Of a stretch of 13,004 bases of DNA, positions 1 to 6,719 are shown piece after piece. The notes below the pieces were generated by a model. The model searched no databases and was not told where the DNA came from. It saw only the letters and a list, made by a program, of their open reading frames with translations. How positions within the stretch are numbered: the first letter of the stretch is position 1; every line of letters starts with the position of its first letter. Source of the stretch: Gracilibacillus alcaliphilus (lineage in GTDB: Bacteria > Bacillota > Bacilli > Bacillales > Amphibacillaceae); the NCBI RefSeq assembly GCF_016909015.1, contig NZ_JAFBFA010000059.1, forward strand, positions 1 through 13,004, given 5' to 3'. The position numbers were made by a program, and so were the translations under genes.

Positions 1-95
1 AACAAGCGATAGCGCGTTAGTCTAGGCAAGTGTACATTTTGATAAGACCTGAAATATTGGTGGGAAAACTATGTCGAGAAAAACTTGACACATAC
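1..95 (+). repeat. Left copy of 95-bp terminal inverted repeat
   Basis: Bases 1-95 are an exact reverse complement of 12910-13004, checked base by base, and the match stops abruptly at 96 versus 12909. The segment contains TTGACA at 85-90, pointing into the window, but no good -10 follows at the right distance. The most likely explanation is that the window is bounded by the same end of two copies of a mobile element in opposite orientation. No transposase fragment can be read from so short a piece, so the family is unknown. Confidence 0.9.
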
Positions 96-111
96 TTGGT
101 CACACCAGTGC

Positions 112-140
112 TTGAGGTTTTTGCTGTATTACGATAAAAT
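112..140 (+). promoter_or_regulatory. Probable sigma-A promoter of the iclR-dgo operon
   Basis: TTGAGG at 112-117 and TAAAAT at 135-140 are separated by 17 bp. The -10 matches the consensus TATAAT at five of six positions. Transcription would start near 147, just at the upstream half-site of the putative IclR operator, with a leader of about 50 nt before the iclR start codon. This assignment rests on sequence pattern alone. Confidence 0.55.
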
Positions 141-147
141 AAATATA

Positions 148-183
148 TTCCATATTACAAAATGATGTTCCGTATTATGGAAC
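148..183 (+). promoter_or_regulatory. Putative IclR-family operator
   Basis: GTTCCGTATTATGGAAC at 167-183 is a near-palindrome with perfect GTTCC/GGAAC arms around a 7-bp centre. A related half-site, TTCCATATTA, starts at 148, exactly 20 bp (two helical turns) before the matching TTCCGTATTA at 168. GTTCC/GGAAC-type palindromes are common among IclR-family operators. The site overlaps the expected transcription start of the neighbouring IclR gene, so autorepression plus control of the dgo genes is the simplest reading. It is inferred from position and symmetry. Confidence 0.55.
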
Positions 184-196
184 GAAAGGGGGAGCC

Positions 197-1000
197 ATGG
201 CACAAGTTCAGTCACTGGAACGCAGTCTATCTATTATGGAATATCTGGCTAGAGATCCAGCAGGAGCAAGTGTAGCACAGTTATCCCAAGAAATGGGACT
301 GGCGAAGAGCACGGTACATCGTTTATTGCAAACATTAATGGCAAGAGGTTATGTACAGCAAGATCAGCAATATGGTCATTATCAATTAGGCGTGCAGTGT
401 TTGACATTGGCCAGTCATTTCTTAGGCCAGCTGGATATTCGAAATTTGGCAAAGGCAAGCTTAATGCAATTGTCAAAGGATTCAGGTGAGGTGGTTCATT
501 TATGTATCTTAGATCGTAATGAAGCCGTTTACATTGACAAGGTAGAAAGTCAACAAACATTAAGAATGTACTCACAGGTTGGCAGGAGAGCCATGCTGCA
601 TTGCACGGGTGTTGGTAAAGCATTGTTAGTCGGTTTTGATGAGCAACAGGTAGAACGATTGATCCAAGAAAAGGGACTGCCGCGATTTACGGATACTACA
701 ATTACCGAAGCAAAGCAGTTAGAAGACGAAATCAAACAGATTAGACAACAAGGCTATGCGATAGATGAACAAGAGCATGAGAAGGGAATTCGCTGTATCG
801 CTGCCCCTATTTTTGATTATGAGGGGAAGGTGTCAGCTGCTATCAGTATTGCCGGACCGATCGAACGTATGACAAAAGAGCGTGTGCAAAAGGATTTACC
901 ATCTGTTATGTTGCAGCATAGTCAGCTATTATCCAAAAAATTAGGTTATAGAGGATGTTCAAAAAGTACTCAAATGATAAGCGGCGAATCTCTGCGTTGA
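197..1000 (+). CDS. IclR-family transcriptional regulator of the galactonate genes
   Basis: The 267-residue protein has the two-domain IclR layout. A winged helix-turn-helix spans about residues 6-60, with the recognition helix around LAKSTVHRLLQTL (35-47). An effector-binding domain spans about 80-250 and ends in the family stretch GIRCIAAPIFDYEGK (197-211). IclR proteins bind DNA as dimers or tetramers, and many sense sugar acids or aromatic acids. The gene is first in a same-strand run with dgoD, kdgK and an aldolase gene, so the inducer is probably galactonate or KDGal; this is inference. The start at 197 has a GGGGG-rich ribosome binding site (about 187-191) close upstream. An operator-like palindrome precedes it, suggesting autoregulation. 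E. coli uses a GntR-type regulator (DgoR) for this pathway, so this control differs. The name KdgR is possible but not provable here. Confidence 0.88.
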   Translation: MAQVQSLERSLSIMEYLARDPAGASVAQLSQEMGLAKSTVHRLLQTLMARGYVQQDQQYGHYQLGVQCLTLASHFLGQLDIRNLAKASLMQLSKDSGEVVHLCILDRNEAVYIDKVESQQTLRMYSQVGRRAMLHCTGVGKALLVGFDEQQVERLIQEKGLPRFTDTTITEAKQLEDEIKQIRQQGYAIDEQEHEKGIRCIAAPIFDYEGKVSAAISIAGPIERMTKERVQKDLPSVMLQHSQLLSKKLGYRGCSKSTQMISGESLR

Positions 1001-1011
1001 CGGCAGGGGAG

Positions 1012-1052
1012 CTTCTGCTAAGATTACCCACATCGTGTGGGTAATGCAGAAG
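1012..1052 (+). promoter_or_regulatory. Strong stem-loop between the regulator gene and dgoD
   Basis: ATTACCCACA (1023-1032) pairs perfectly with TGTGGGTAAT (1036-1045) around a 3-nt loop. An outer stem, CTTCTGC (1012-1018) with GCAGAAG (1046-1052), continues it after a 4-nt bulge on one side, giving 17 base pairs. No T tract follows, so it is not a classic intrinsic terminator. It could stabilise an RNA 5' end after processing, lower read-through into dgoD, or be part of a small dispersed repeat. Confidence 0.6.
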
Positions 1053-1124
1053 TCAACCATCCTGTGCAAGTCCGATACTCACGTATGTAAAAGCATGCGC
1101 TCCGTTCGTAAAAATCATGTCGCC

Positions 1125-1144
1125 GTGCTAATTTAGCACTTTTT
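1125..1144 (+). terminator. Weak intrinsic terminator or attenuator upstream of dgoD
   Basis: GTGCT (1125-1129) and AGCAC (1135-1139) form a short stem, extendable by an A-T pair on each side, directly followed by TTTTT (1140-1144). The stem is short, so termination would be partial. I see no convincing separate promoter between it and dgoD at 1175, so it may tune read-through from the iclR promoter rather than end the transcript. Bases 1092-1097 (AGCATG) could pair with 1124-1129 (CGTGCT) and compete with the stem. Confidence 0.45.
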
Positions 1145-1174
1145 GAACACGCACTTATAGAGAGGGGTATAAGG

Positions 1175-2323
1175 ATGAAAATAACGAATATCGACACATT
1201 TGTTGTCCCACCGAGATGGTGTTTTGTCAAAATAGAGACAGATGAAGGAATTATCGGCTGGGGAGAGCCGGTAGTAGAAGGAAGGGCAGCAACAGTAGAA
1301 ATGGCTGTTAAAGAATTAAAGGATTACTTGATCGGCAAGGATCCGCTCACGATTGAAGATCATTGGAATGTCATGTATCGAGCTGGTTTCTACCGCGGCG
1401 GTCCGATTTTGATGAGTGCGATTGCAGGGATAGATCAGGCACTGTGGGATATAAAAGGTAAATATTTTAATGCACCAGTTTATCAATTATTAGGCGGAGC
1501 TTGCCGTGAATCGATTCGTGTCTATTCATGGATTGGCGGTGACCGGCCAAGTGATGTAGGGGCGTCCGCTAAAGCAGTAGTAGAGGCTGGTTTTACGGCG
1601 GTGAAGATGAATGCAACAGAAGAACTGCAATATATTGATAGCTATGAAAAAATCGATCATGTCGTGGAGCGGATTGCTTCTGTTCGTGAGGACGTCGGCG
1701 ACTATATTGGCATCGGGATTGATTTTCATGGCAGGGTTCATAAGCCAATGGCCAAAATTTTGGCCAAAGAATTGGAAGCGTTTCGCCCAATGTTTATTGA
1801 GGAACCGGTATTGCCGGAGAACAATGAAGCCTTGGCTGAAATTACGAAACATACACATATTCCGATTGCAACTGGGGAACGGATGTACTCCCGATGGGAT
1901 TTTAAACCGCTCTTTGAGGCTGGTTATGCCGATATTATTCAGCCCGACTTATCTCATGCCGGCGGAATTACCGAAGTGAAGAAAATTGCCTCGATGGCGG
2001 AAGCCTATGATGTAGCACTTGCCCCTCATTGTCCGTTAGGTCCAATTGCGCTGGCAGCTTGTTTACAGGTAGATGCGACGGCACATAATGCCTTTATCCA
2101 AGAACAGAGTTTAGGTATCCATTATAATCAAGGCAATGATCTGCTCGACTATATTACAGATAAGGATGTCTTTGCTTATCAGGAAGGGCATGTCAAGATT
2201 CCACAAGGTCCTGGTCTCGGAATTGAAATAAATGAAGAGAAGGTAAAAGAGATGACAAAGACAGGACATAGTTGGAAAAATCCCGTCTGGCGCCATCAAG
2301 ATGGCACGGTTGCAGAATGGTAA
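1175..2323 (+). CDS. dgoD: D-galactonate dehydratase
   Basis: The protein dehydrates D-galactonate to 2-keto-3-deoxy-D-galactonate (KDGal), the first step of the DeLey-Doudoroff branch. At 382 residues it has the length I recall for E. coli DgoD and can be followed alongside it end to end, for example GFYRGGPILMSAIAG (71-85) and the closing NPVWRHQDGTVAEW. It belongs to the mandelate racemase subgroup of the enolase superfamily: an N-terminal capping domain (about 1-115) and a TIM barrel. The expected Mg2+ ligands are at D183, E209 and E235, and the acid/base histidines at H185 (DFHGR) and H285 (APHCPLGP), all at E. coli numbering. The start at 1175 has AGAGGGG (about 1161-1167) upstream. The kinase gene follows after 12 bp, so the two are co-transcribed. 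Assignment to galactonate rather than another acid sugar is strong because of this near-colinearity. Confidence 0.96.
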   Translation: MKITNIDTFVVPPRWCFVKIETDEGIIGWGEPVVEGRAATVEMAVKELKDYLIGKDPLTIEDHWNVMYRAGFYRGGPILMSAIAGIDQALWDIKGKYFNAPVYQLLGGACRESIRVYSWIGGDRPSDVGASAKAVVEAGFTAVKMNATEELQYIDSYEKIDHVVERIASVREDVGDYIGIGIDFHGRVHKPMAKILAKELEAFRPMFIEEPVLPENNEALAEITKHTHIPIATGERMYSRWDFKPLFEAGYADIIQPDLSHAGGITEVKKIASMAEAYDVALAPHCPLGPIALAACLQVDATAHNAFIQEQSLGIHYNQGNDLLDYITDKDVFAYQEGHVKIPQGPGLGIEINEEKVKEMTKTGHSWKNPVWRHQDGTVAEW

Positions 2324-2335
2324 GGAGGTGCACTG

Positions 2336-3289
2336 ATGGATGTGGTAACAATTGGTGAGACGATGGCGATGTTTAGTCCAACTGCCACAGGCAAGATGCG
2401 CTATGCCTCGCAATATTCCAGAAAGTTTGCCGGTGCCGAGACTAATGTAGCCATTGGTTTACGGCGACTTGGTTATCAAACCGGCTGGATTAGCAAGGTA
2501 GGCAGTGATGAGTTTGGCAAAGCCTTAGTCGCCTTTGTGCGTGGGGAAGGGGTAGATGTGTCCCAAGTACAGGAAGACAACCAAGCACCTACCGGTTTAT
2601 ATTTTAAGGAAATCCGCAATGAACAAGAGGTATATGTCTACTATTATCGTGCCGGCTCTGCGGCAAGTAAAATGGCACCAAGTGATATCAAGGAGGCGTA
2701 TATTGCGCAGGCAGCCTATCTCCATGTGACAGGGATTACACCAGCATTGAGTGATACTTGTTTTGAAGCAGTCCAGCAGGCGATAGCCTATGCCAAACAG
2801 CATCAAGTACAGGTGATATTTGACCCTAATATCCGGGAAAAGTTATGGGATTCTAAGGAACAGGCAAAAGAGCGGCTACTTCAGATTGCCAGTCAGGCGG
2901 ATATTGTACTGCCGGGTGTCAGCGAGGCACGATACTTATTCGGGGAGAGCAGCCTTGCTGGTTATGCCCAACAGTTTTTGAAAAATGGAACAAAACTGGT
3001 GATTTTGAAAGAAGGCAGTAAGGGTGCTCATTTTTTTACCAATGATCGAAGCGGCTTTGTGCCAAGCTATCCAATTGAGCGTGTAGTAGATCCGATTGGT
3101 GCAGGAGATGGGTTTGCAGCTGGTGTTATTTCGGGGCTATTGGAGGCGCTGTCACTGGAAGAAGCAGTAGCAAGAGGCAATGCCATTGGTGCGATAGTAA
3201 CTACGGTAAATGGCGATGTAGAAGGATTGCCAGATAGAGAGGAACTGACCCGCTTTATCCAAGCGGAGAAGGGAGATGTCGATAGATAA
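2336..3289 (+). CDS. kdgK: 2-keto-3-deoxy-sugar-acid kinase, PfkB family (KDG/KDGal kinase)
   Basis: This 317-residue ribokinase-family (PfkB) protein should phosphorylate KDGal, and perhaps KDG, at C6 with ATP. The N-terminus VVTIGETMAMFSP and the stretch GAETNVAIGLRRLG (33-46) are typical of KDG kinases. PfkB signature 2 is seen as DPIGAGDGFAAG (252-263), with D258 as the predicted catalytic base and the GAGD loop as the anion hole. It is not the DgoK fold used by E. coli, so in this operon a PfkB enzyme appears to take the DgoK role (inference from context). An excellent ribosome binding site, GGAGGTG, overlaps the dgoD stop codon region. The 3' end overlaps the aldolase gene by 14 bp, so the two are probably translationally coupled. 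Specificity for the C4 epimer cannot be read from the sequence. Confidence 0.92.
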   Translation: MDVVTIGETMAMFSPTATGKMRYASQYSRKFAGAETNVAIGLRRLGYQTGWISKVGSDEFGKALVAFVRGEGVDVSQVQEDNQAPTGLYFKEIRNEQEVYVYYYRAGSAASKMAPSDIKEAYIAQAAYLHVTGITPALSDTCFEAVQQAIAYAKQHQVQVIFDPNIREKLWDSKEQAKERLLQIASQADIVLPGVSEARYLFGESSLAGYAQQFLKNGTKLVILKEGSKGAHFFTNDRSGFVPSYPIERVVDPIGAGDGFAAGVISGLLEALSLEEAVARGNAIGAIVTTVNGDVEGLPDREELTRFIQAEKGDVDR

Positions 3290-3929
3290 GATGACAACCT
3301 TGCAGGAGATTTATACGCATAGACTAGTAGCTATTATCCGTGGTGTACCGGGTGCAGAAATAATGAATGTCGTGGAAGCACTATATCAAGGCGGCATTCG
3401 CATCATCGAGATTACGGTTGATACGCCAAATGTTTTCCAATGGATAGCAAAGGTACGGGAAATCTATCAAGATCAGATAGTGGTCGGTGCAGGAACCGTT
3501 TTAGATGCCGAAACGGCCAGAGCAGCAATTATGGCGGGGGCACAGTTTATTCTTTCACCAACAGTTGATAAAGAAACGATTGCGATCACCAAACGGTATG
3601 GGGCGGTCAGTATCCCTGGTGCTATGACACCAACCGAAATACTGACTGCATTCGAAAGTGGGGGAGACATCATTAAGGTCTTTCCTGCTACTGTCTTAGG
3701 GCCAGGTTATCTAAAGGATATAAAAGGCCCATTGCCACAGATTCCGGTAATGCCTACAGGTGGTGTCGATGTTGATAATATTTCAGAATACTTTGCTGTA
3801 GGGGCCGTAGCTGCAGGGATTGGCAGCTCTTTAGTGAAAAAGCAGTCCCGTTATTCGGAACAAGATTTGCAGGCTTTGACGGAAAGTGCTAAGTCTTTTT
3901 GTCACCAGAGAGATATAGCCTCCCGATAG
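3276..3929 (+). CDS. eda: 2-keto-3-deoxy-6-phosphogluconate/galactonate aldolase
   Basis: This class I aldolase should cleave KDPGal (or KDPG) into pyruvate and D-glyceraldehyde-3-phosphate, the last step of the route. At 217 residues it is a normal-sized TIM-barrel member of the Eda family. Visible landmarks are LVAIIRG (17-23), E45 in RIIEIT (the general acid/base position), VGAGTV (70-75), IPGAMTPTEI (113-122), K134 in IIKVFPA as the Schiff-base lysine, and MPTGGV (159-164) for phosphate binding. The start at 3276 lies inside the kinase gene with GGAGAAGGGAG just before it; the methionine at 3291 (MTTLQEIYTHR) is an alternative but has poorer spacing. In E. coli the galactonate-specific homologue is DgoA and the gluconate one Eda; context favours KDPGal here, but the fold does not decide it. 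Confidence 0.92.
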   Translation: MSIDKMTTLQEIYTHRLVAIIRGVPGAEIMNVVEALYQGGIRIIEITVDTPNVFQWIAKVREIYQDQIVVGAGTVLDAETARAAIMAGAQFILSPTVDKETIAITKRYGAVSIPGAMTPTEILTAFESGGDIIKVFPATVLGPGYLKDIKGPLPQIPVMPTGGVDVDNISEYFAVGAVAAGIGSSLVKKQSRYSEQDLQALTESAKSFCHQRDIASR

Positions 3930-3980
3930 TTGAAAGAGGTGTGTTTATAATGGAAGATGTTTAAAAAAGGAGGTCAGGAC

Positions 3981-4307
3981 ATGTATTCGGTGATTGCCTA
4001 TTTTTCTTTTATCATTGCGATGATATCCATTGTTCTGGCACTGAGAGGAAAGTATTATTACTACTGGATTGCAGCGATCGGTATTTATCTGTTTAGTTTC
4101 ATGGCTGGTTTTTCTATTGGAAAGTTTACGGTTGGATTGACTTTTATTCCATTAACCATGGCGATAGGACATTTATGTGGATGGATTCATAACAAGAAAA
4201 GCGGCTGGATCAGCTTCGGTTTCGGGATTATTATCGCCATTTTGCTGGTGCTTGTGGCGGGGGATTATCTTTTTTATCCATTATTCAGGCTGCTTCAATG
4301 GATATGA
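3981..4307 (+). CDS. Small hypothetical four-helix membrane protein
   Basis: I do not recognise the family. The frame is open from 3957, but the start at 3981 is preferred because GGAGGT (3969-3974) sits 6 nt upstream; this gives 108 residues instead of 116. Four hydrophobic segments can be seen at about 4-21, 26-45, 49-68 and 76-97, joined by very short loops with basic or charged patches (LRGK, HNKKSG). There is no signal peptide distinct from the first helix, and no conserved cysteines or catalytic motif. It follows the aldolase gene by about 50 bp on the same strand and ends just before a shared hairpin, so it is probably the last gene of the dgo transcript. It is too small for a standard galactonate permease; a role in transport or envelope function cannot be supported. 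Confidence 0.65.
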   Translation: MYSVIAYFSFIIAMISIVLALRGKYYYYWIAAIGIYLFSFMAGFSIGKFTVGLTFIPLTMAIGHLCGWIHNKKSGWISFGFGIIIAILLVLVAGDYLFYPLFRLLQWI

Positions 4308-4318
4308 TCGGAAGACAA

Positions 4319-4350
4319 AAGCCCTGATGCATATAGTAGCAACAGGGCTT
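4319..4350 (-). terminator. Intrinsic terminator of nrdJ
   Basis: AAGCCCTG (4319-4326) and CAGGGCTT (4343-4350) form an 8-bp perfect stem with a 16-nt loop. Read on the minus strand the stem is followed by a short T run (complement of AAAA, 4317-4320), so it fits the end of nrdJ, whose stop codon lies 12 bp before it. On the plus strand there is no T tract, but the hairpin also sits just after the membrane protein gene and could slow converging transcription. Confidence 0.7.
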
Positions 4351-4361
4351 AGCTAATCGCT

Positions 4362-6125
4362 TTACAGACCACATTTTAATTGAGCACCACAGTTGGTACA
4401 AGTATTACACCCGCCAATATCTTCTATACTGCCTTTGCGGCAGACTGGACAGGTATCGCCAACTTCAGAGCCGATTGACATATTTGTCTTGTCTAATTCA
4501 TGGACCGTATCGACAAGGACTACTTTCTTTTCTTCATCAGCAAAGAGTTCCGTTTGTTCAGATAAATCATTTTCTTCTGCCTTCAGTGTGAGTACTTGAC
4601 TGTCACGACTGCCATCGACATAAACAGTACCACCTTTGGCACCACCGCGATATAAGCGTTGATATACCTGTTCTACCTGCTCAACTTTGTAACCCCTTGG
4701 TGCATTAACTGTCTTGGAGATCGAACTGTCTACCCAGCGTTGAATGACACATTGTGTATCAGCATGAGCTTCTGGTGACAGGCTCATCGCTGTCACAAAC
4801 CAATCTGGTAAATGCTCAGGGTCTTGTTCTGGATGGTTGTCCAGATACTCTTGAACAATATCCGCTTTTACTTCGATAAATTTGCCCAGCCGCCCGCTGC
4901 GGTAATACGTAAAGGAGAAGTAAGGCTCCAATCCAGTCGATACACCAACCATTGTTCCGGTAGACCCAGTAGGTGCCACGGTTAAAAGGTGTGAATTTCG
5001 TATGCCGTGTTTCAGGACGCCTTCACGAATATCTTCCGGCATATTCTTCATATAGCCCGTGTTAATAAAATTCTGGCGCAGCTGCTCTGTTTCTGCTTCC
5101 GTTTTGCCTGTTAAAAAAGGAAAGCTGCCTTTTTCTTTGGCTAGATCAATCGATGTGCGATAAGCAGTGGTAGCAATTGTTTCAAAGATTTTATCGACAA
5201 GCTGATTGCCTGCTTTGGAGCCATAGGCAGATTCACAATAAATAAGCAAATCATGCAGTCCCATCACACCAAGTCCAATCCGTCGTTCGCCAAGTGCCTG
5301 TGTCCGGTTGTCTTCTAAGAAATATGGTGTGGAGTCAATGACATTATCTTGCATTCTGACACCAATTTCGACCGTTTGCTTTAGTTTAGCAAAGTCTGGT
5401 TCTTTAAGCTCCTTATCTGCCATATTGGTTAGATTAACAGCTGCCAAGTTACAGACACTATAAGGAGCAAGAGGTTGTTCCCCACATGGATTGGTCGCTA
5501 CTACCTGTTGGCCATAAGCTGTTGCATTGGTTTTATTGTTGGCATTGTCGATAAAGAAAATGCCAGGTTCTGCTGAATAGGTGGCACAGATATTGATCAA
5601 ATTCCATAAATCTCTGGCCTTAATGGTTCGATATACTTTGACAGCAAGTCCACGTTTCTCCCACTCACGGACATCACCGACTTCGTGCCAATGTTCATTG
5701 TAATAGGCCATTTCCTCTGCTGTATAATTCTCTACATCAGGGAAGCGGAGCTCATATTCACTGTCATTCTCTACAGCCTGCATAAAATCATCTGTGATAC
5801 AGACCGAAATATTTGCCCCAGTCAGAAAATCGGGATGGTGGACGGAATAGGAGCCGCCATCACGTAATTTCGCTTCTGCCTTCTCTATATTTGCGTCAGT
5901 AAATCCGCCTTGGCCAGGCATATATTTAAAATTGACAATTCCTTGGTATAGCTGGATATCATCATTAGCCAAAGGGGTGAATTTTAATTTATCTTTGGCC
6001 AGCTGAATGATTGCTTCATCTGAACTGTTTTCCATTAAATAGCGTAAAATACGCGGATTTTGCATTTTGGAAATAATAAATTCCATAATATCAGGGTGCC
6101 AGTCGCTTAACATGATCATTTGAGC
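4362..6125 (-). CDS. nrdJ: Class II ribonucleotide reductase, 3' exon (interrupted gene)
   Basis: This exon encodes residues 266-852 of an adenosylcobalamin-dependent ribonucleotide reductase, which makes deoxyribonucleotides using a 5'-deoxyadenosyl radical. Read alone it would open at ATG 6119 (MIMLSDWHPD), but there is no ribosome binding site there and the family has the same stretch in mid-protein; the two codons before it (GCT CAA) restore GGSRRG-AQ-MIML. In spliced numbering, the active-site loop NPCGE is at 477-481 with C479 as the thiyl radical residue and N477 and E481 beside it. C490 (SVCNL) pairs with C189 of exon 1 as redox cysteines, APTGS is at 649-653, and a cysteine-rich tail (CPVC, CNTCTNC, C850) can relay electrons or bind zinc. 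All expected catalytic residues are present, so the gene looks functional once spliced. Confidence concerns the joined reading. Confidence 0.93.
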   Translation of the reverse strand, partial: AQMIMLSDWHPDIMEFIISKMQNPRILRYLMENSSDEAIIQLAKDKLKFTPLANDDIQLYQGIVNFKYMPGQGGFTDANIEKAEAKLRDGGSYSVHHPDFLTGANISVCITDDFMQAVENDSEYELRFPDVENYTAEEMAYYNEHWHEVGDVREWEKRGLAVKVYRTIKARDLWNLINICATYSAEPGIFFIDNANNKTNATAYGQQVVATNPCGEQPLAPYSVCNLAAVNLTNMADKELKEPDFAKLKQTVEIGVRMQDNVIDSTPYFLEDNRTQALGERRIGLGVMGLHDLLIYCESAYGSKAGNQLVDKIFETIATTAYRTSIDLAKEKGSFPFLTGKTEAETEQLRQNFINTGYMKNMPEDIREGVLKHGIRNSHLLTVAPTGSTGTMVGVSTGLEPYFSFTYYRSGRLGKFIEVKADIVQEYLDNHPEQDPEHLPDWFVTAMSLSPEAHADTQCVIQRWVDSSISKTVNAPRGYKVEQVEQVYQRLYRGGAKGGTVYVDGSRDSQVLTLKAEENDLSEQTELFADEEKKVVLVDTVHELDKTNMSIGSEVGDTCPVCRKGSIEDIGGCNTCTNCGAQLKCGL

Positions 6126-6338
6126 CAGTTTGTTACGTTGATTCGCTACATCAACTCTCTAAGTCGCCCTAGAGATCAGACCATATCTTATATCTATCTG
6201 AGGGAGATAGATATCCTCGCGCTTCGGAAGCACTTGCTTCCTACTCTACTCTCTTCCACTAAAAAGTGTGATTTCGATGGTCGTTGAACCTTCTCCATTT
6301 TACAGGAGCTTGGCTGCTGGTTGTCTTTAACCATTTGT

Positions 6339-6496
6339 TATTTTTCAGCATTCACATATATCGTTTCCGATTCTGTTGTAGCTAACAAATCATTTATAAT
6401 GCTTTTGATATTTTCGAAGTGATGAATGATATCAAATTCCTAAAATCTTGTAATAACATAGCCATTTCGGTTAGCTATATTAATTTTTAAGATATC
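6339..6496 (-). pseudogene. C-terminal relic of the intron-encoded protein
   Basis: After the stop of the zinc-finger-like open reading frame, a shifted frame reads DILKINIANRNGYVITRF, one TAG stop, then EFDIIHHFENIKSIINDLL and on to a TAA at 6339-6341. The pattern of basic and aromatic residues looks like the end of a small intron-encoded endonuclease, where RF-stop-EFDI could come from RFWEFDI by one TGG to TAG change. No start codon or ribosome binding site belongs to it. With the 5' part at 6495-6719 it suggests that the middle of the original gene was deleted. Similarity to a specific endonuclease family is my impression and has not been tested. Confidence 0.5.
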
Positions 6497-6719
6497 AATC
6501 TTTTTTAGGCAATCCTCTTCTTAAGCCTACTGCATTTTCGCATAGACTGTATGAACATTTTAAGTCATTCTTTGTATAAAAATATTGAATTAGATAATCA
6601 TTTAAGGACAGCCCGTGTTGCAATTTTAAGTGAGAAGTGAATCTACCCTGTTTGTTATGATTAATTTCAAAATTGCATAACTTACATAATTGGGTTTCTT
6701 TAGCATTATAGAAAGACAT
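6495..6719 (-). CDS. Intron-encoded zinc-finger-like protein, likely truncated homing endonuclease
   Basis: The start at ATG 6719 is chosen because GGAG (6731-6728) sits 8 nt upstream; an in-frame GTG at 6728 overlaps that site and is less likely. The 74-residue product has C12, C15, H30 and H35 in a C-x2-C-x14-H-x4-H arrangement (LCKLC ... SHLKLQH), then the HGLSLNDYLIQYFY stretch and a second cysteine pair at C55/C60. This arrangement resembles the DNA-binding N-termini of small homing endonucleases found in bacillus and phage group I introns. No catalytic domain follows: the frame closes right after GLPKKD. It lies entirely inside the nrdJ intron, in the P5 loop, so it would be translated from unspliced RNA. 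It is probably a decaying remnant rather than an active enzyme, though the zinc-finger part may still fold. Confidence 0.6.
   Translation of the reverse strand: MSFYNAKETQLCKLCNFEINHNKQGRFTSHLKLQHGLSLNDYLIQYFYTKNDLKCSYSLCENAVGLRRGLPKKD

Noticed and set aside
85..90. TTGACA in the terminal repeats as an outward promoter
   Set aside because: A consensus -35 is present, but no -10-like hexamer lies 16-18 bp further in on either side; better promoters are found closer to both operons.
1143..1174. Separate promoter for dgoD using TTGAAC at 1143-1148
   Set aside because: The only -10-like hexamers at suitable distance are next to the start codon, which would place the transcript start inside the gene.
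1024..1230. 68-residue minus-strand frame
   Set aside because: It covers the hairpin region and runs antisense into the start of dgoD; no ribosome binding site or family pattern.
1611..1979. 122-residue plus-strand frame inside dgoD
   Set aside because: It is a shadow in another frame of a well-supported enzyme gene.
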